From positions 372,001 through 436,000 of the forward strand of contig NZ_FOIX01000003.1 of the NCBI RefSeq assembly GCF_900109615.1: a DNA stretch of 64,000 nt, given 5' to 3'. This document shows positions 1-7,493 of the stretch, piece by piece. The first letter of the stretch is position 1. Each line of letters begins with the position of its first letter. Source of the stretch: Kaistella antarctica. Lineage in GTDB: Bacteria; Bacteroidota; Bacteroidia; Flavobacteriales; Weeksellaceae. A model generated the notes under the pieces. The model had not been told where the DNA came from. It saw only the letters and a list, made by a program, of their open reading frames with translations, and did not search any database. Made by a program: the position numbers and the translations under genes.

Positions 1-138
1 AGTGGAATTTATTCATTAGAGGATTTCAAATTTTTAAAAGAAAAAGGGTTTAATGGATTTTTGATGGGCGAATATTTTATGCGAAATGCGAATCCCGGAA
101 TTGCTTTTGAAGAGTTTATAAAGATAATTAAAAAATAA
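1..138 (+). CDS. trpC: Indole-3-glycerol phosphate synthase, C-terminal end only
   Basis: The window opens inside this gene; only the last 45 codons and the TAA stop are visible. The tail has a loop ending in GFLMGEYFMRNANPG, which matches the end of the TrpC barrel (the G-hLMGE-hM phosphate-binding strand), followed by a basic helix. TrpC closes the indole ring of indole-3-glycerol phosphate in tryptophan synthesis. The position just before trpF, trpB and trpA supports the call, since these genes commonly follow trpC in Flavobacteriia. The start and most of the protein lie outside the window. Confidence 0.85.
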   Translation, partial: SGIYSLEDFKFLKEKGFNGFLMGEYFMRNANPGIAFEEFIKIIKK

Positions 139-279
139 AAGCCACGATTTCACGAATTATTTTAGATAATTATTGAATAAGTAGCAGCATATAAACTGAC
201 ATTAAATATTCTTAATAGGAACGGGCTTTAGCCCGATTACAAAATTTACAAATTCAATCGGCTTTAGCCAAAACTTAAT
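139..279. repeat. trpC-trpF gap with short palindromes
   Basis: The 141-base gap carries a 6-bp stem with a 2-base loop, CGGGCTTTAGCCCG (222-235), and a second partial copy, CGGCTTTAGCC, at about 258-268. At 139-160 there is a CCACGATTTCACGAAT stretch that resembles one arm of the repeat at 17206-17405. No promoter or attenuator is evident. The elements sit inside an operon, so they would be transcribed and form small hairpins. Confidence 0.5.
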
Positions 280-912
280 ATGAAATTAAAAGTTTGCGGT
301 TTAACAAGAATAGATCAAATAGAAGAATTAATTTCTTTAAAGACAGATTTTTTGGGATTTATTTTTTATGAAAAATCCCCTCGTTATGTTTTAAATTCTT
401 TGACTTTGGAAGAAATGAAATCAATTAATCATCCAGGAAAAGTCGGAGTATTTGTAAATGAAAGTGTAAGTGAAATTATAAAAATATCTGAAAAAGCGAA
501 ACTCAACTATATTCAACTTCACGGTGATGAAAGCAGTGATTTTATTTGCGAATTAAGAAAAAAATTAAATGAGAAAATAGAAATTATAAAAGTCATAAGA
601 ATTGGAAATCACAATATTGAGGTGTTACAAAAAACCATCAACCATCAACCATCAACCGTCGACTATTTATTATTTGATACCGATTCAAAAGCATTTGGTG
701 GAACAGGAAAATCTTTCGACTGGCAAATTTTAAATAATTTAGAAATCACCAAGCCATACTTTTTAAGCGGTGGAGTTTCTCTAGAAAATATTGAAAATCT
801 CAAATTATTGAAACAAAAACCTTTTGCCTTAGATATCAATTCAAAATTTGAAGTAGAGCCTGGAAATAAAAACATAGAAAAAATAAAAGAATTTAAAAAC
901 CTTCTCGATTAA
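280..912 (+). CDS. trpF: Phosphoribosylanthranilate isomerase
   Basis: TrpF catalyses the Amadori rearrangement of phosphoribosylanthranilate to CdRP, the step before TrpC, in the cytoplasm. The 210-residue protein starts [10 protein letters not shown], with the catalytic Cys at residue 6, and continues with [13 protein letters not shown], the typical phosphate-binding N-terminal strand. Near the C-terminus are [11 protein letters not shown] and ALDINSKFE, the latter carrying the general-acid Asp and the usual D-hNS-hE motif. Length is normal for the family. It sits between trpC and trpB. A CA-rich run near 636-656 encodes a His/Gln/Pro stretch that may be a local insertion. Confidence 0.95.
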   Translation: MKLKVCGLTRIDQIEELISLKTDFLGFIFYEKSPRYVLNSLTLEEMKSINHPGKVGVFVNESVSEIIKISEKAKLNYIQLHGDESSDFICELRKKLNEKIEIIKVIRIGNHNIEVLQKTINHQPSTVDYLLFDTDSKAFGGTGKSFDWQILNNLEITKPYFLSGGVSLENIENLKLLKQKPFALDINSKFEVEPGNKNIEKIKEFKNLLD

Positions 913-940
913 AAAGTTGAGAAATGATAAAAAAGATAAG

Positions 941-2122
941 ATGAAAACATACAGAAATCCAGATGAAGATGGTTATTACGGCGAATTTGGTGGCGCCTTT
1001 GTTCCGGAAATGTTATATCCTAATGTAGAGGAACTACAACATAATTATTTAGAAATCATAGAGTCGGAAGAATTCCAAGAGGAATATCAAGATCTTTTAA
1101 AGAATTACGTAGGTCGTGCAACACCATTATATTTCGCTAAAAATCTAAGCAAGAAATACAACACTCAGATTTATCTGAAAAGAGAAGATTTAAATCACAC
1201 TGGAGCACATAAAATCAACAATGCTTTAGGTCAAGCCTTGCTTGCTAAAAAATTAGGAAAGCAAAGAATTATCGCAGAAACTGGCGCTGGACAACACGGC
1301 GTTGCGACTGCGACCGCCTGTGCTTTGCTCGGATTAGAATGCATTATTTACATGGGCGAAGTTGACATTGCTCGTCAAGCGCCAAATGTTGGACGAATGA
1401 AAATGTTGGGCGCAACAGTTATCCCTGCAACTTCTGGATCGAAAACATTGAAAGATGCGGTGAATGAAGCGTTAAGAGATTGGATCAACAATGCTACGAC
1501 AACGCACTATATTATTGGAAGTGTGGTCGGTCCACATCCTTTTCCGGATTTGGTGGCGCGGTTTCAAAGTGTTATTTCCGAAGAAATAAAATGGCAATTA
1601 AAGGAAAAGAGTGGCCGTGAAAATCCAGATGTGGTTATTGCTTGCGTTGGTGGTGGAAGTAATGCTGCCGGTACTTTCTACCATTTTGTAGATGAACCGA
1701 GTGTGAAAATTATTGCGGCCGAAGCGGGTGGTTTTGGAATTCATTCTGGGAAATCTGCGGCGACTACTTTCTTAGGAACATTGGGTGTTTTGCATGGCAG
1801 TAAAAGTTTGGTGATGCAAACTGCTGATGGACAAGTGATCGAACCTCACTCGATTTCTGCAGGGTTAGATTATCCTGGAATTGGACCTTTTCACGCTAAT
1901 TTATCCATTAATAAAAGAGCAGAATTCTTTAGTATTAACGATGAAGAAGCCTTGAAGTCAGCATTTGAACTAACCCAAATCGAAGGAATTATTCCGGCCT
2001 TGGAATCTGCGCATGCTTTGGCGGTTTTAGAAAAGAAAAGTTTTGGAAAAGACGAAGTTGTGGTGATTTGTTTGAGTGGAAGAGGCGATAAGGATATGGA
2101 AACGTATCTTTCAAAATTATAG
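941..2122 (+). CDS. trpB: Tryptophan synthase beta subunit
   Basis: TrpB joins indole and L-serine to make tryptophan, using pyridoxal phosphate, in an alpha2-beta2 complex with TrpA. The N-terminus [13 protein letters not shown] is diagnostic; the PLP lysine is in HTGAHKINN (Lys91) and the phosphate loop is [22 protein letters not shown] and SGRGDKDM are also intact. Length from this start is 393 residues, normal for TrpB. The reading frame opens further up with TTG at 917, but the ATG at 941 gives the conserved [14 protein letters not shown] start, so I prefer it. The gap after trpF is 28 bases, consistent with one transcript. Confidence 0.95.
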   Translation: MKTYRNPDEDGYYGEFGGAFVPEMLYPNVEELQHNYLEIIESEEFQEEYQDLLKNYVGRATPLYFAKNLSKKYNTQIYLKREDLNHTGAHKINNALGQALLAKKLGKQRIIAETGAGQHGVATATACALLGLECIIYMGEVDIARQAPNVGRMKMLGATVIPATSGSKTLKDAVNEALRDWINNATTTHYIIGSVVGPHPFPDLVARFQSVISEEIKWQLKEKSGRENPDVVIACVGGGSNAAGTFYHFVDEPSVKIIAAEAGGFGIHSGKSAATTFLGTLGVLHGSKSLVMQTADGQVIEPHSISAGLDYPGIGPFHANLSINKRAEFFSINDEEALKSAFELTQIEGIIPALESAHALAVLEKKSFGKDEVVVICLSGRGDKDMETYLSKL

Positions 2123-2145
2123 AATAATTATTTGGGCAGACATTT

Positions 2146-2227
2146 CCGCCTTCCACTTCCGCTTTTTTAAATGCTGGCTTCGACAAGCTCAGCCACCAAT
2201 TAAAAAGAGCTTCGTTCAAGTCGGGCT
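2146..2227. repeat. Hairpin repeat family A, copy 1
   Basis: Lies between trpB and trpA. It has outer arms CCGCCTTCC and GTCGGGCT, a stem CTTTTTTAA paired with TTAAAAAG, and an internal small hairpin GGCTTCGACAAGCTCAGCC. The outer layout matches copies at 6815, 19078, 50885 and 51695, although the centre differs. As it lies inside the trp operon it should be transcribed and could form a strong RNA hairpin between the two synthase subunits. Confidence 0.55.
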
Positions 2228-2266
2228 GCAGTCTGCGCTCTGATTGAAAACTTATTTAATTTATAA

Positions 2267-3019
2267 ATGATCAAAATCAAAATGAAAAAGAAACTCAATA
2301 TATATTTCACCGCGGGAATTCCCCAATTGAAAGACACGACTGAAATTTTAAAAATAATCCAACATTCCGGGGCTGATTATATCGAAATCGGAATGCCGTA
2401 TTCTGATCCGGTTGCAGATGGACCTGTTATCCAAAAAGCTCATGAAATTGCCTTAAAAAATGGAATGACCATCGCGGAACTTTTTATCCAATTGAAATCG
2501 GTGAAATCAGAAATGAAAATTCCGATTATTTTGATGGGCTATATTAATCCGGTTTTAAGTTTTGGATTTGAAGCCTTCTGTAAAGAATGTAAAGAGTCTG
2601 GAGTTTCTGGCTTGATTATTCCGGATTTGCCCCCCGTAGAATTTGACAAAAACTACCGCTCTACTTTAGAGAAATACAATCTTAATTTTATCTTTTTGGT
2701 GACGCCGGAAACTTCCGATGAAAGAATTAAATATCTGGATTCTTTAAGTTCCGGATTTTTATATGCCGTTTCAAGTTCTTCTACGACAGGGAATGAGGCG
2801 AAAGAAATCAACAATGAAGAATATCTGAATCGACTGGCGAATTTAGGTTTGAAAAATCCAGTCATGATTGGGTTTGGAATTAAAAATAAATCTGATTTTG
2901 ATAAGGTTACCGAAAAAGCAGATGGTGGAATTATCGGAACTGCTTTGGTGAATATTTTGCTGAATAATGATGACTGGGCGAAAAAAGGAGAAAATTTTAT
3001 TCGTAGCATAATAAATTAA
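2267..3019 (+). CDS. trpA: Tryptophan synthase alpha subunit
   Basis: TrpA cleaves indole-3-glycerol phosphate to indole and glyceraldehyde 3-phosphate and channels indole to TrpB. The protein shows FTAGIP at the start, the catalytic Glu in DYIEIGMPYSDPVADGP (Glu40, with Asp51 after it), GLIIPDLPP and the C-terminal phosphate loop GFGIKNKSD followed by GGIIGTALV. At 250 residues it is of normal length. An in-frame ATG at 2282 (MKKKLN) is an equally plausible start that removes five residues. It is separated from trpB by 144 bases that contain a hairpin repeat. It is the last gene of the operon. Confidence 0.95.
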   Translation: MIKIKMKKKLNIYFTAGIPQLKDTTEILKIIQHSGADYIEIGMPYSDPVADGPVIQKAHEIALKNGMTIAELFIQLKSVKSEMKIPIILMGYINPVLSFGFEAFCKECKESGVSGLIIPDLPPVEFDKNYRSTLEKYNLNFIFLVTPETSDERIKYLDSLSSGFLYAVSSSSTTGNEAKEINNEEYLNRLANLGLKNPVMIGFGIKNKSDFDKVTEKADGGIIGTALVNILLNNDDWAKKGENFIRSIIN

Positions 3020-3239
3020 TTTTATAAATTTGCGAGTGGAAATCTTAAAAGCACAATAGAATATAGCGATTAATTAAAATGAAAATTTTTAACGCAAAGG
3101 CGCAAAGATTTGATTATAAATTTACTGTTCTTCGTACTTTTTTAAGGGCGCAAAGGCGTTACACTTAGCAAAGGGAGTAAGAAATATATTTTTAGTATTC
3201 ATTAAGGATTTATATGAAGTTTCTAATTTAATAAATTCG
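3020..3239. repeat. Gap with GCAAAGGCGCAAAG-type repeat and a candidate promoter
   Basis: First half of the 430-base gap between trpA and lipB. A -7-like element TAAATTTG stands at 3025-3032. At about 3090-3110 is AACGCAAAGGCGCAAAG and at 3145-3162 GGGCGCAAAGGCGTTA, two related copies about 40 bases apart. Such CGCAAAG strings are common in flavobacterial intergenic DNA by my recollection. I see no open reading frame with coding character here. Confidence 0.4.
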
Positions 3240-3446
3240 TTGTAAAAAAACAAAATGGATTTAGAAGCGGAATCCTGCAATAAGGATAGAAGTGAAAATC
3301 CTTTGGTGAGGAACGAACCAAAGATTGACTCAAATTAATATTTTTTTTATTTGAATCGTCGAAACTTGTACCTCGTTTTGTAACGAATAGCCCGACCCAA
3401 GCGGCTGGAAAAGCGTTGGAGAGGGGACTGCCCAAAAATAGAAAAT
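3240..3446. repeat. Structured repeat family B, copy 1
   Basis: This stretch ends just before lipB and is a diverged copy of the element at 23850-24045. Shared blocks, in order, are CCTGC-TAAGGAT, a GTGAAAATCC block, then TAGCCCGACCC, GGCTGGAAAAGCG, and a final GGG-CTGCCCAAAAATAG. Between blocks are variable hairpins: CTTTGG with CCAAAG, and TCAAAT with ATTTGA. AGCC and GGCT bracket the CGACCC block. Conserved cores with changing hairpins suggest a structured mobile or RNA-like module. It is likely within the lipB leader. Confidence 0.6.
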
Positions 3447-3449
3447 AAA

Positions 3450-4172
3450 ATGACAAGCACACAGAATAGAACTTTGCTGTTTCAGGACTTAGGGTTGATG
3501 GACTATGAACCGGCTTTTGAATTTCAGGAAAAATTGATGAAAGAAATCATCGATTTGAAACTGGAGAATCGCAACCGAACTGATGATGAACAGTCAGAAA
3601 CTCCGAATTATTTATTGTTTGTAGAGCATCCACATGTTTACACGATAGGGAAATCGGGAGACGAACATAATATGTTGGCGAATGCAAAAAAATTAGAAGA
3701 AATTAATGCGACTTTTGTAAAAACGAATCGGGGTGGAGATATTACGTATCACGGTTTCGGGCAGATTGTAGGATATCCGATTTTGGATTTGGATAATTTC
3801 AAATCTGACATTTTTTTGTATATGCGGAATTTGGAGGAAGTGATTATTCGCACGATTGCTGAATATGGTTTGACTGGCGAGAGAAGTGAAGGTGAAACGG
3901 GAGTTTGGCTAGATGTTGGAAAACCTTATGCTCGAAAGATTTGCGCGATGGGCGTGAAGACTTCGAAATGGGTAACCATGCACGGTTTGGCGTTGAATGT
4001 AAGTACGGATTTGCGCTATTTCGAATATATTATTGCGTGTGGAATTAAGGATAAAGGCGTGACTTCTTTGCAAAGAGAATTAGACAGAGAATTCTCAACA
4101 GACGAATTGGCTGAAATTAAAGAGAAAATCAAAAGATATTTCTGTGACGTTTTTGAAGCGCAGATTATTTAG
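3450..4172 (+). CDS. lipB: Octanoyltransferase (lipoate biosynthesis)
   Basis: LipB moves octanoyl from acyl carrier protein to the lipoyl-domain lysine of E2 and H proteins, the first step of lipoate synthesis. The protein has NRGGDITYHGFGQIVGYPI (residues 93-111), the lysine of the RKICAMG motif (Lys163) and the catalytic cysteine in IIACGIK (Cys197), all expected of the family. Length, 240 residues, is normal. The start is the ATG right after the family B repeat. An E2 component with a lipoyl domain, a natural client, lies nearby at 5402. lipA is not in the window. Confidence 0.93.
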   Translation: MTSTQNRTLLFQDLGLMDYEPAFEFQEKLMKEIIDLKLENRNRTDDEQSETPNYLLFVEHPHVYTIGKSGDEHNMLANAKKLEEINATFVKTNRGGDITYHGFGQIVGYPILDLDNFKSDIFLYMRNLEEVIIRTIAEYGLTGERSEGETGVWLDVGKPYARKICAMGVKTSKWVTMHGLALNVSTDLRYFEYIIACGIKDKGVTSLQRELDREFSTDELAEIKEKIKRYFCDVFEAQII

Positions 4173-4183
4173 TGTTTGAAAAG

Positions 4184-4331
4184 TTCTTTACCGCAAAAGA
4201 CACAAAAGTTTCATTTTAATAGAATGTTCAAAAGGTTGCAAAAGGTGAATAATTTTACTTTTTGCAACCTTTTGTTATTAATTATTAGTAGGAAGTTTCA
4301 GAATCTTTTGCCTCTTTTGCGGTTAAAAGAT
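4184..4331. repeat. Nested inverted repeat between convergent genes
   Basis: Fills the gap between lipB (plus) and the deformylase-like gene (minus). The outer arms are TTTACCGCAAAAGACACAAAA (4186-4206) and the inverted TTTTGCCTCTTTTGCGGTTAAA (4305-4326), imperfectly paired. Inside is a perfect 14-bp arm pair, AAAAGGTTGCAAAA (4230-4243) with TTTTGCAACCTTTT (4260-4273). The inner hairpin may act as a terminator on both strands. It has the look of a small non-autonomous palindromic element. Confidence 0.6.
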
Positions 4332-4357
4332 TTTGCGTTTTAAGAAATATTTAGTTT

Positions 4358-4975
4358 CTATTTTATCTCTTTATAGAATTCCACTTTCTCGAAATTTTTC
4401 ATTTTCTGATTTTCAATTTTATCAGAAATTAAAATCCCCGAAAGATGATCGATCTCGTGCTGCAAGATAATTGCCGTGAAACCTTCCACAATTTCAGTAT
4501 GTTTCTTTCCGTCTAAATCAAAATATTCTAATTGAATCACTTGACTTCTATAAAAATAATCTCTGAAAACCTCGATGGATAAATCGCCTTCCGGACCTAG
4601 ATTCAAAACTTCTGAACGCCAGAGAATTTTTGGATTGATAAAATATTCCAAAGGTTTTCCGTCCTTATCAAACCTTTTTGCCCAAGTGATATTTCGATTG
4701 ATTCCGACTTGTGGTGCAGCAATTCCAACTCCGCTTCCTGTAGAAAGAAGTGCGAGTTTCATTCGGTTGACTAAAATCTTTGTGTATTTATCTTTTGGAT
4801 TTGCATCCATTGACTGATCAAGTAAAACTTTATGCTGCAAAGAATCTGACGTTTGAAAAATAGTCAAGGCCGAATCGATATTCCCTTCCGTAATACGTGA
4901 AATTTCTGCTTTGGTATATTTTTGAGAAAACGCGAAAACAGAAAATAAGACCAATAATAAGGAAACCTTCTTCAT
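4358..4975 (-). CDS. Exported peptide deformylase-like protein, Cys ligand replaced by Asp
   Basis: The 205-residue protein begins with a signal peptide (MKKVSLLLVLFSVFAFSQ), unlike cytoplasmic deformylase. The fold's motifs are present: GVGIAAPQ (residues 82-89, motif 1) and QHEIDH (172-177, motif 3). Motif 2, normally EGCLS with the metal-ligand Cys, reads EGDLS (129-133), so Asp131 takes the Cys place. True deformylases remove formyl from new proteins in the cytoplasm; an exported form with a changed ligand is unlikely to do that. It follows the monooxygenase-like gene with a 3-base gap, so they are probably co-transcribed. Fold is clear; activity is unknown. Confidence 0.8.
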   Translation of the reverse strand: MKKVSLLLVLFSVFAFSQKYTKAEISRITEGNIDSALTIFQTSDSLQHKVLLDQSMDANPKDKYTKILVNRMKLALLSTGSGVGIAAPQVGINRNITWAKRFDKDGKPLEYFINPKILWRSEVLNLGPEGDLSIEVFRDYFYRSQVIQLEYFDLDGKKHTEIVEGFTAIILQHEIDHLSGILISDKIENQKMKNFEKVEFYKEIK

Positions 4976-4978
4976 GAT

Positions 4979-5272
4979 TTAAAACGTTTTGTAACCTTTA
5001 TAAACCTGTGCTGATTTCTCTAACATCGACGCAGATTGATTTCTGAAGTTCATCAAATGATTTGTGCCATTGTGTTGATGGTGATGTTCGTCACTTTCCC
5101 AAAGTTCCACAATAAAGAAAACTCCTTTATTCGTGTTGTCTTCAATCAAGTCGTACTGTAAACAACCTTCTTCTTTTCGGGTTTCGAAAACTAATTTTTT
5201 CAGTAATTCCAAAGCGTCCATTAAATCACTTTCTTTGAATTGGAATAAGGCTACGATATGCAGGTTTTTCAT
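4979..5272 (-). CDS. Antibiotic biosynthesis monooxygenase (ABM) family protein
   Basis: A 97-residue single-domain protein of the ABM/YgiN-like dimeric alpha-beta barrel type. The beginning MKNLHIVALFQFKE, the central EEGCLQYDLIED and the later FFIVELWESDEHHHQHNGTNHL follow the family pattern in which a strand-helix-strand unit ends in an ELW-S-AHHxH block. Members include quinol and small-aromatic monooxygenases and proteins of unknown role. The three-His cluster is typical of the family. It heads a two-gene unit with the deformylase-like gene, behind a -7 element at 5290-5297. Substrate cannot be told. Confidence 0.8.
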   Translation of the reverse strand: MKNLHIVALFQFKESDLMDALELLKKLVFETRKEEGCLQYDLIEDNTNKGVFFIVELWESDEHHHQHNGTNHLMNFRNQSASMLEKSAQVYKGYKTF

Positions 5273-5289
5273 TAAGATAAATATTTAGA

Positions 5290-5297
5290 CAAATGTA
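5290..5297 (-). promoter_or_regulatory. -7 element TACATTTG before the ABM gene
   Basis: On the minus strand the sequence reads TACATTTG, fitting the Bacteroidetes -7 consensus TAnnTTTG, 17 bases before the start codon at 5272. No clear TTG -33 box was found at the usual distance. Confidence 0.45.
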
Positions 5298-5375
5298 AAA
5301 ATAGAAAACTTAATTATTGAAATAAAATCAAAAAAATGCCCTAAAAATTCGTTTTTTCTTAATGGGAAAATTTTT

Positions 5376-5383
5376 TATCTTTG
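5376..5383 (+). promoter_or_regulatory. -7 element TATCTTTG before the E2 gene
   Basis: TATCTTTG matches the Bacteroidetes -7 consensus and stands 18 bases before the ATG at 5402, giving a short leader. The -33 region is T-rich without a clear TTG. Confidence 0.5.
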
Positions 5384-5401
5384 TGAAAATCGAAATATAA
5401 A

Positions 5402-6745
5402 ATGGCAGAATATAAATTACTACTTCCATCGATGGGAGAGGGCGTGATGGAAGCGACGATTATCAGTTGGATGTTCAATGAGGGAGATTCCGTAAAGGAA
5501 GATGACTCCGTTGTAGAAATTGCAACCGACAAAGTTGATTCCGATGTTCCGACTCCAGTTTCGGGGAAAATTATTAAAATCCTGAAACAGAAAGATGAAG
5601 TTGCAAAAATTGGTGAAGCCATTGCAATTTTAGAAGTTGCCGGCGCTGGTGATGCAGTTGCAGATCAGCCTCAAGAACCAAAATCTGCGGAAGAAGTGAA
5701 AACTGAAATTCCAAATGTAGATTCCGACGTTGTAAAAGGTTTGGAAGCAGCCATGGAAAGCGCAAAAGCTGCTACCGGTTTCGAAGGTTCCGATTTATAT
5801 TTATCACCATTAGTAAAATCAATCGCACAAAACGAAAAAATTTCTGACAACGAATTGCAATCTATTAAAGGAAGCGGTTTAGACGGAAGAATTACCAAAG
5901 AAGATATATTATCATTTGTTGCCAACAGAGCTTCTCGTGTAGCGCCGCAAGCGGTTTCTACGCCTTCAGTTGCAGCAACTCCAAGTCCGGCTCCACAAGC
6001 CGCCGCTCCAGTTTCTGCGACAATTAAATTAAATGAGGGTGACGAAGTAATCCAGATGGATCGCGTTCGTAAAATCATCGCTGATGCCATGGTGAAAAGC
6101 AAACACACTTCGCCGCACGTTACGTCGTTCATCGAATCTGACGTTACCAATGTCGTACGATGGAGAACGAAACACAAAGATATTTTCGAAAAGAGAGAAG
6201 GCGAGAAATTGACCTACATGCCAATTTTTGTTCACGCAATTGTGAAAGCAATTCAGGATTTCCCTATGATCAACGTTTCTGTAGATGGCGATAAAATCAT
6301 CAAAAAGAAAAACATCAATATCGGAATGGCAACGGCACTTCCAGACGGAAATTTAATTGTTCCTGTTATTAAAAACGCAGATCAACTTTCTCTTTCAGGT
6401 TTAGCAAAAGCGATCAACGATTTGGCTTACCGTGCTAGAAATAAAAAATTGAGACCCGAAGATACGCAAGGTGCAACGTACACGATTTCCAACGTTGGAG
6501 GCTTCGGAAACCTAATGGGTACGCCGATTATTCCACAACCTCAAGTTGCGATTCTGGCCGTTGGTGCGATTGTGAAAAAACCTGCAGTTTTGGAAACGAA
6601 AGACGGCGATGTGATTGCGATCCGTAATTTGATGTTCATGTCACATTCTTACGATCACCGTGTAGTAGACGGTTCTTTGGGAGGAATGTTCCTAAAACAC
6701 GTTCACGATTATCTTCAAAACTGGGATATGAATACCGAAATATAA
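5402..6745 (+). CDS. 2-oxo acid dehydrogenase E2 (dihydrolipoyl acyltransferase)
   Basis: The E2 core of a pyruvate-, branched-chain- or 2-oxoglutarate-type dehydrogenase complex. One N-terminal lipoyl domain (about residues 3-78) carries the lipoyl lysine in EIATDKVDSD (Lys44). An acidic linker follows, then a peripheral-subunit-binding domain (about 132-175, YLSPLVKSIA through GRITKEDI), an Ala/Pro linker and the acyltransferase domain to residue 447. The catalytic motif is SYDHRVVDGS, with His419 and Asp423. The single lipoyl domain and an isolated gene without E1 or E3 leave the exact complex open; a branched-chain type is my first guess. LipB at 3450 would serve it. Confidence 0.9.
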   Translation: MAEYKLLLPSMGEGVMEATIISWMFNEGDSVKEDDSVVEIATDKVDSDVPTPVSGKIIKILKQKDEVAKIGEAIAILEVAGAGDAVADQPQEPKSAEEVKTEIPNVDSDVVKGLEAAMESAKAATGFEGSDLYLSPLVKSIAQNEKISDNELQSIKGSGLDGRITKEDILSFVANRASRVAPQAVSTPSVAATPSPAPQAAAPVSATIKLNEGDEVIQMDRVRKIIADAMVKSKHTSPHVTSFIESDVTNVVRWRTKHKDIFEKREGEKLTYMPIFVHAIVKAIQDFPMINVSVDGDKIIKKKNINIGMATALPDGNLIVPVIKNADQLSLSGLAKAINDLAYRARNKKLRPEDTQGATYTISNVGGFGNLMGTPIIPQPQVAILAVGAIVKKPAVLETKDGDVIAIRNLMFMSHSYDHRVVDGSLGGMFLKHVHDYLQNWDMNTEI

Positions 6746-6773
6746 GTAATAGGTAATTACCAATAATTAATTT

Positions 6774-6803
6774 AACCTTCGAATTTTTTTCGGAGGTTTT
6801 TTT
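6774..6803 (+). terminator. Terminator after the E2 gene
   Basis: AACCTTCG and CGGAGGTT form a stem with one mismatch and a T-rich loop, followed by seven T. It lies 28 bases after the stop codon. Confidence 0.7.
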
Positions 6804-6814
6804 AGGAGCTTAAT

Positions 6815-6883
6815 CCCGCTTTCCGCTATATCTTTTCCTCGTCATTCCTCCTCAGAAAAGGATGTCGCTACAATCTGGGCTAG
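6815..6883. repeat. Hairpin repeat family A, copy 2
   Basis: Outer arm CCCGCTTTCCGCTATATC and far arm GGATGTCGCTACAATCTGGGC enclose a CTTTTC/GAAAAG stem. Layout matches the other family A copies; the loop GTCATTCCTCCTC resembles that of the copies at 50885 and 51695. Located between the E2 terminator and the GNAT gene. Confidence 0.65.
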
Positions 6884-6950
6884 TTACGAGTGGATCTTCA
6901 AATTAAATTCTTTCAAAAACCTTAACTTTGATTTCTAAAATTTAAAAGAA

Positions 6951-7421
6951 ATGTTCACGATTAGAAAAGCCACTCCAGAAGATACTCCAGTAATTTTTGA
7001 TCTTATTAAAAAACTAGCCGTTTACGAAAAAATGGAAAATGAAGTTGTGACTTCAGTAGAAGAGCTTCAGGAAAATATATTTGTGAAAAAATTCGCACAC
7101 GTCATTATTGGTGAAGAAAATGGAATGCCGGCTGGATTTGCGTTGTATTTTTATAATTTTTCAACTTTTGTCGGAAAGCCCGGTTTATATCTCGAAGACC
7201 TTTACGTCGAGCCAGAACACCGCGGAAAAGGATATGGGAAAACTTTGCTGATTGAACTTACGAAAATTGCAAATGCAGAAAACTGCGGCAGAATGGAGTG
7301 GTCGGTTCTCAATTGGAATCAACCCGCTATCGATTTCTATGAATCTCTTCAGGCAAAACCTATGAATGAATGGACGGTTTATCGTCTAGATGGAAAAGGA
7401 ATTGTAGATTTAGCAGAATAA
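6951..7421 (+). CDS. GNAT family N-acetyltransferase (diamine acetyltransferase-like)
   Basis: A 156-residue GNAT enzyme that uses acetyl-CoA to acetylate an amine. The start MFTIRKATPEDTPVIFDLI and the motif A block LYLEDLYVEPEHRGKGYGKTLL (the QxxGxG/A type pyrophosphate loop, here RGKGYG, about residues 88-95) are clear. The later WSVLNWNQPAIDFYESLQA is the motif B region. LEDLYV and the NWN-AI-FY string recall the spermidine/spermine or thialysine acetyltransferase branch, which is an inference on substrate. It ends before a terminator shared with the convergent msrC-like gene. Confidence 0.85.
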   Translation: MFTIRKATPEDTPVIFDLIKKLAVYEKMENEVVTSVEELQENIFVKKFAHVIIGEENGMPAGFALYFYNFSTFVGKPGLYLEDLYVEPEHRGKGYGKTLLIELTKIANAENCGRMEWSVLNWNQPAIDFYESLQAKPMNEWTVYRLDGKGIVDLAE

Positions 7422-7439
7422 AAAACTCCTTATAAACAC

Positions 7440-7475
7440 AAAAAGTGTGGACTTCTAAAAATCCACACTTTTTTT
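7440..7475. terminator. Bidirectional terminator
   Basis: AAAAAGTGTGGA pairs with TCCACACTTTTT around a 10-base loop, with T runs on both strands. It separates the convergent GNAT (plus) and GAF-domain (minus) genes. Confidence 0.85.
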
Positions 7476-7493
7476 ATTATAAATCAAATTTGA

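Noticed and set aside
917-940. TTG start of trpB at 917.
   Set aside because: It adds eight residues not found in TrpB; the ATG at 941 gives the conserved beginning.
5671-6177. A 168-residue minus-strand frame inside the E2 gene.
   Set aside because: Mirror frame of the Ala/Pro linker and catalytic domain; no start context.
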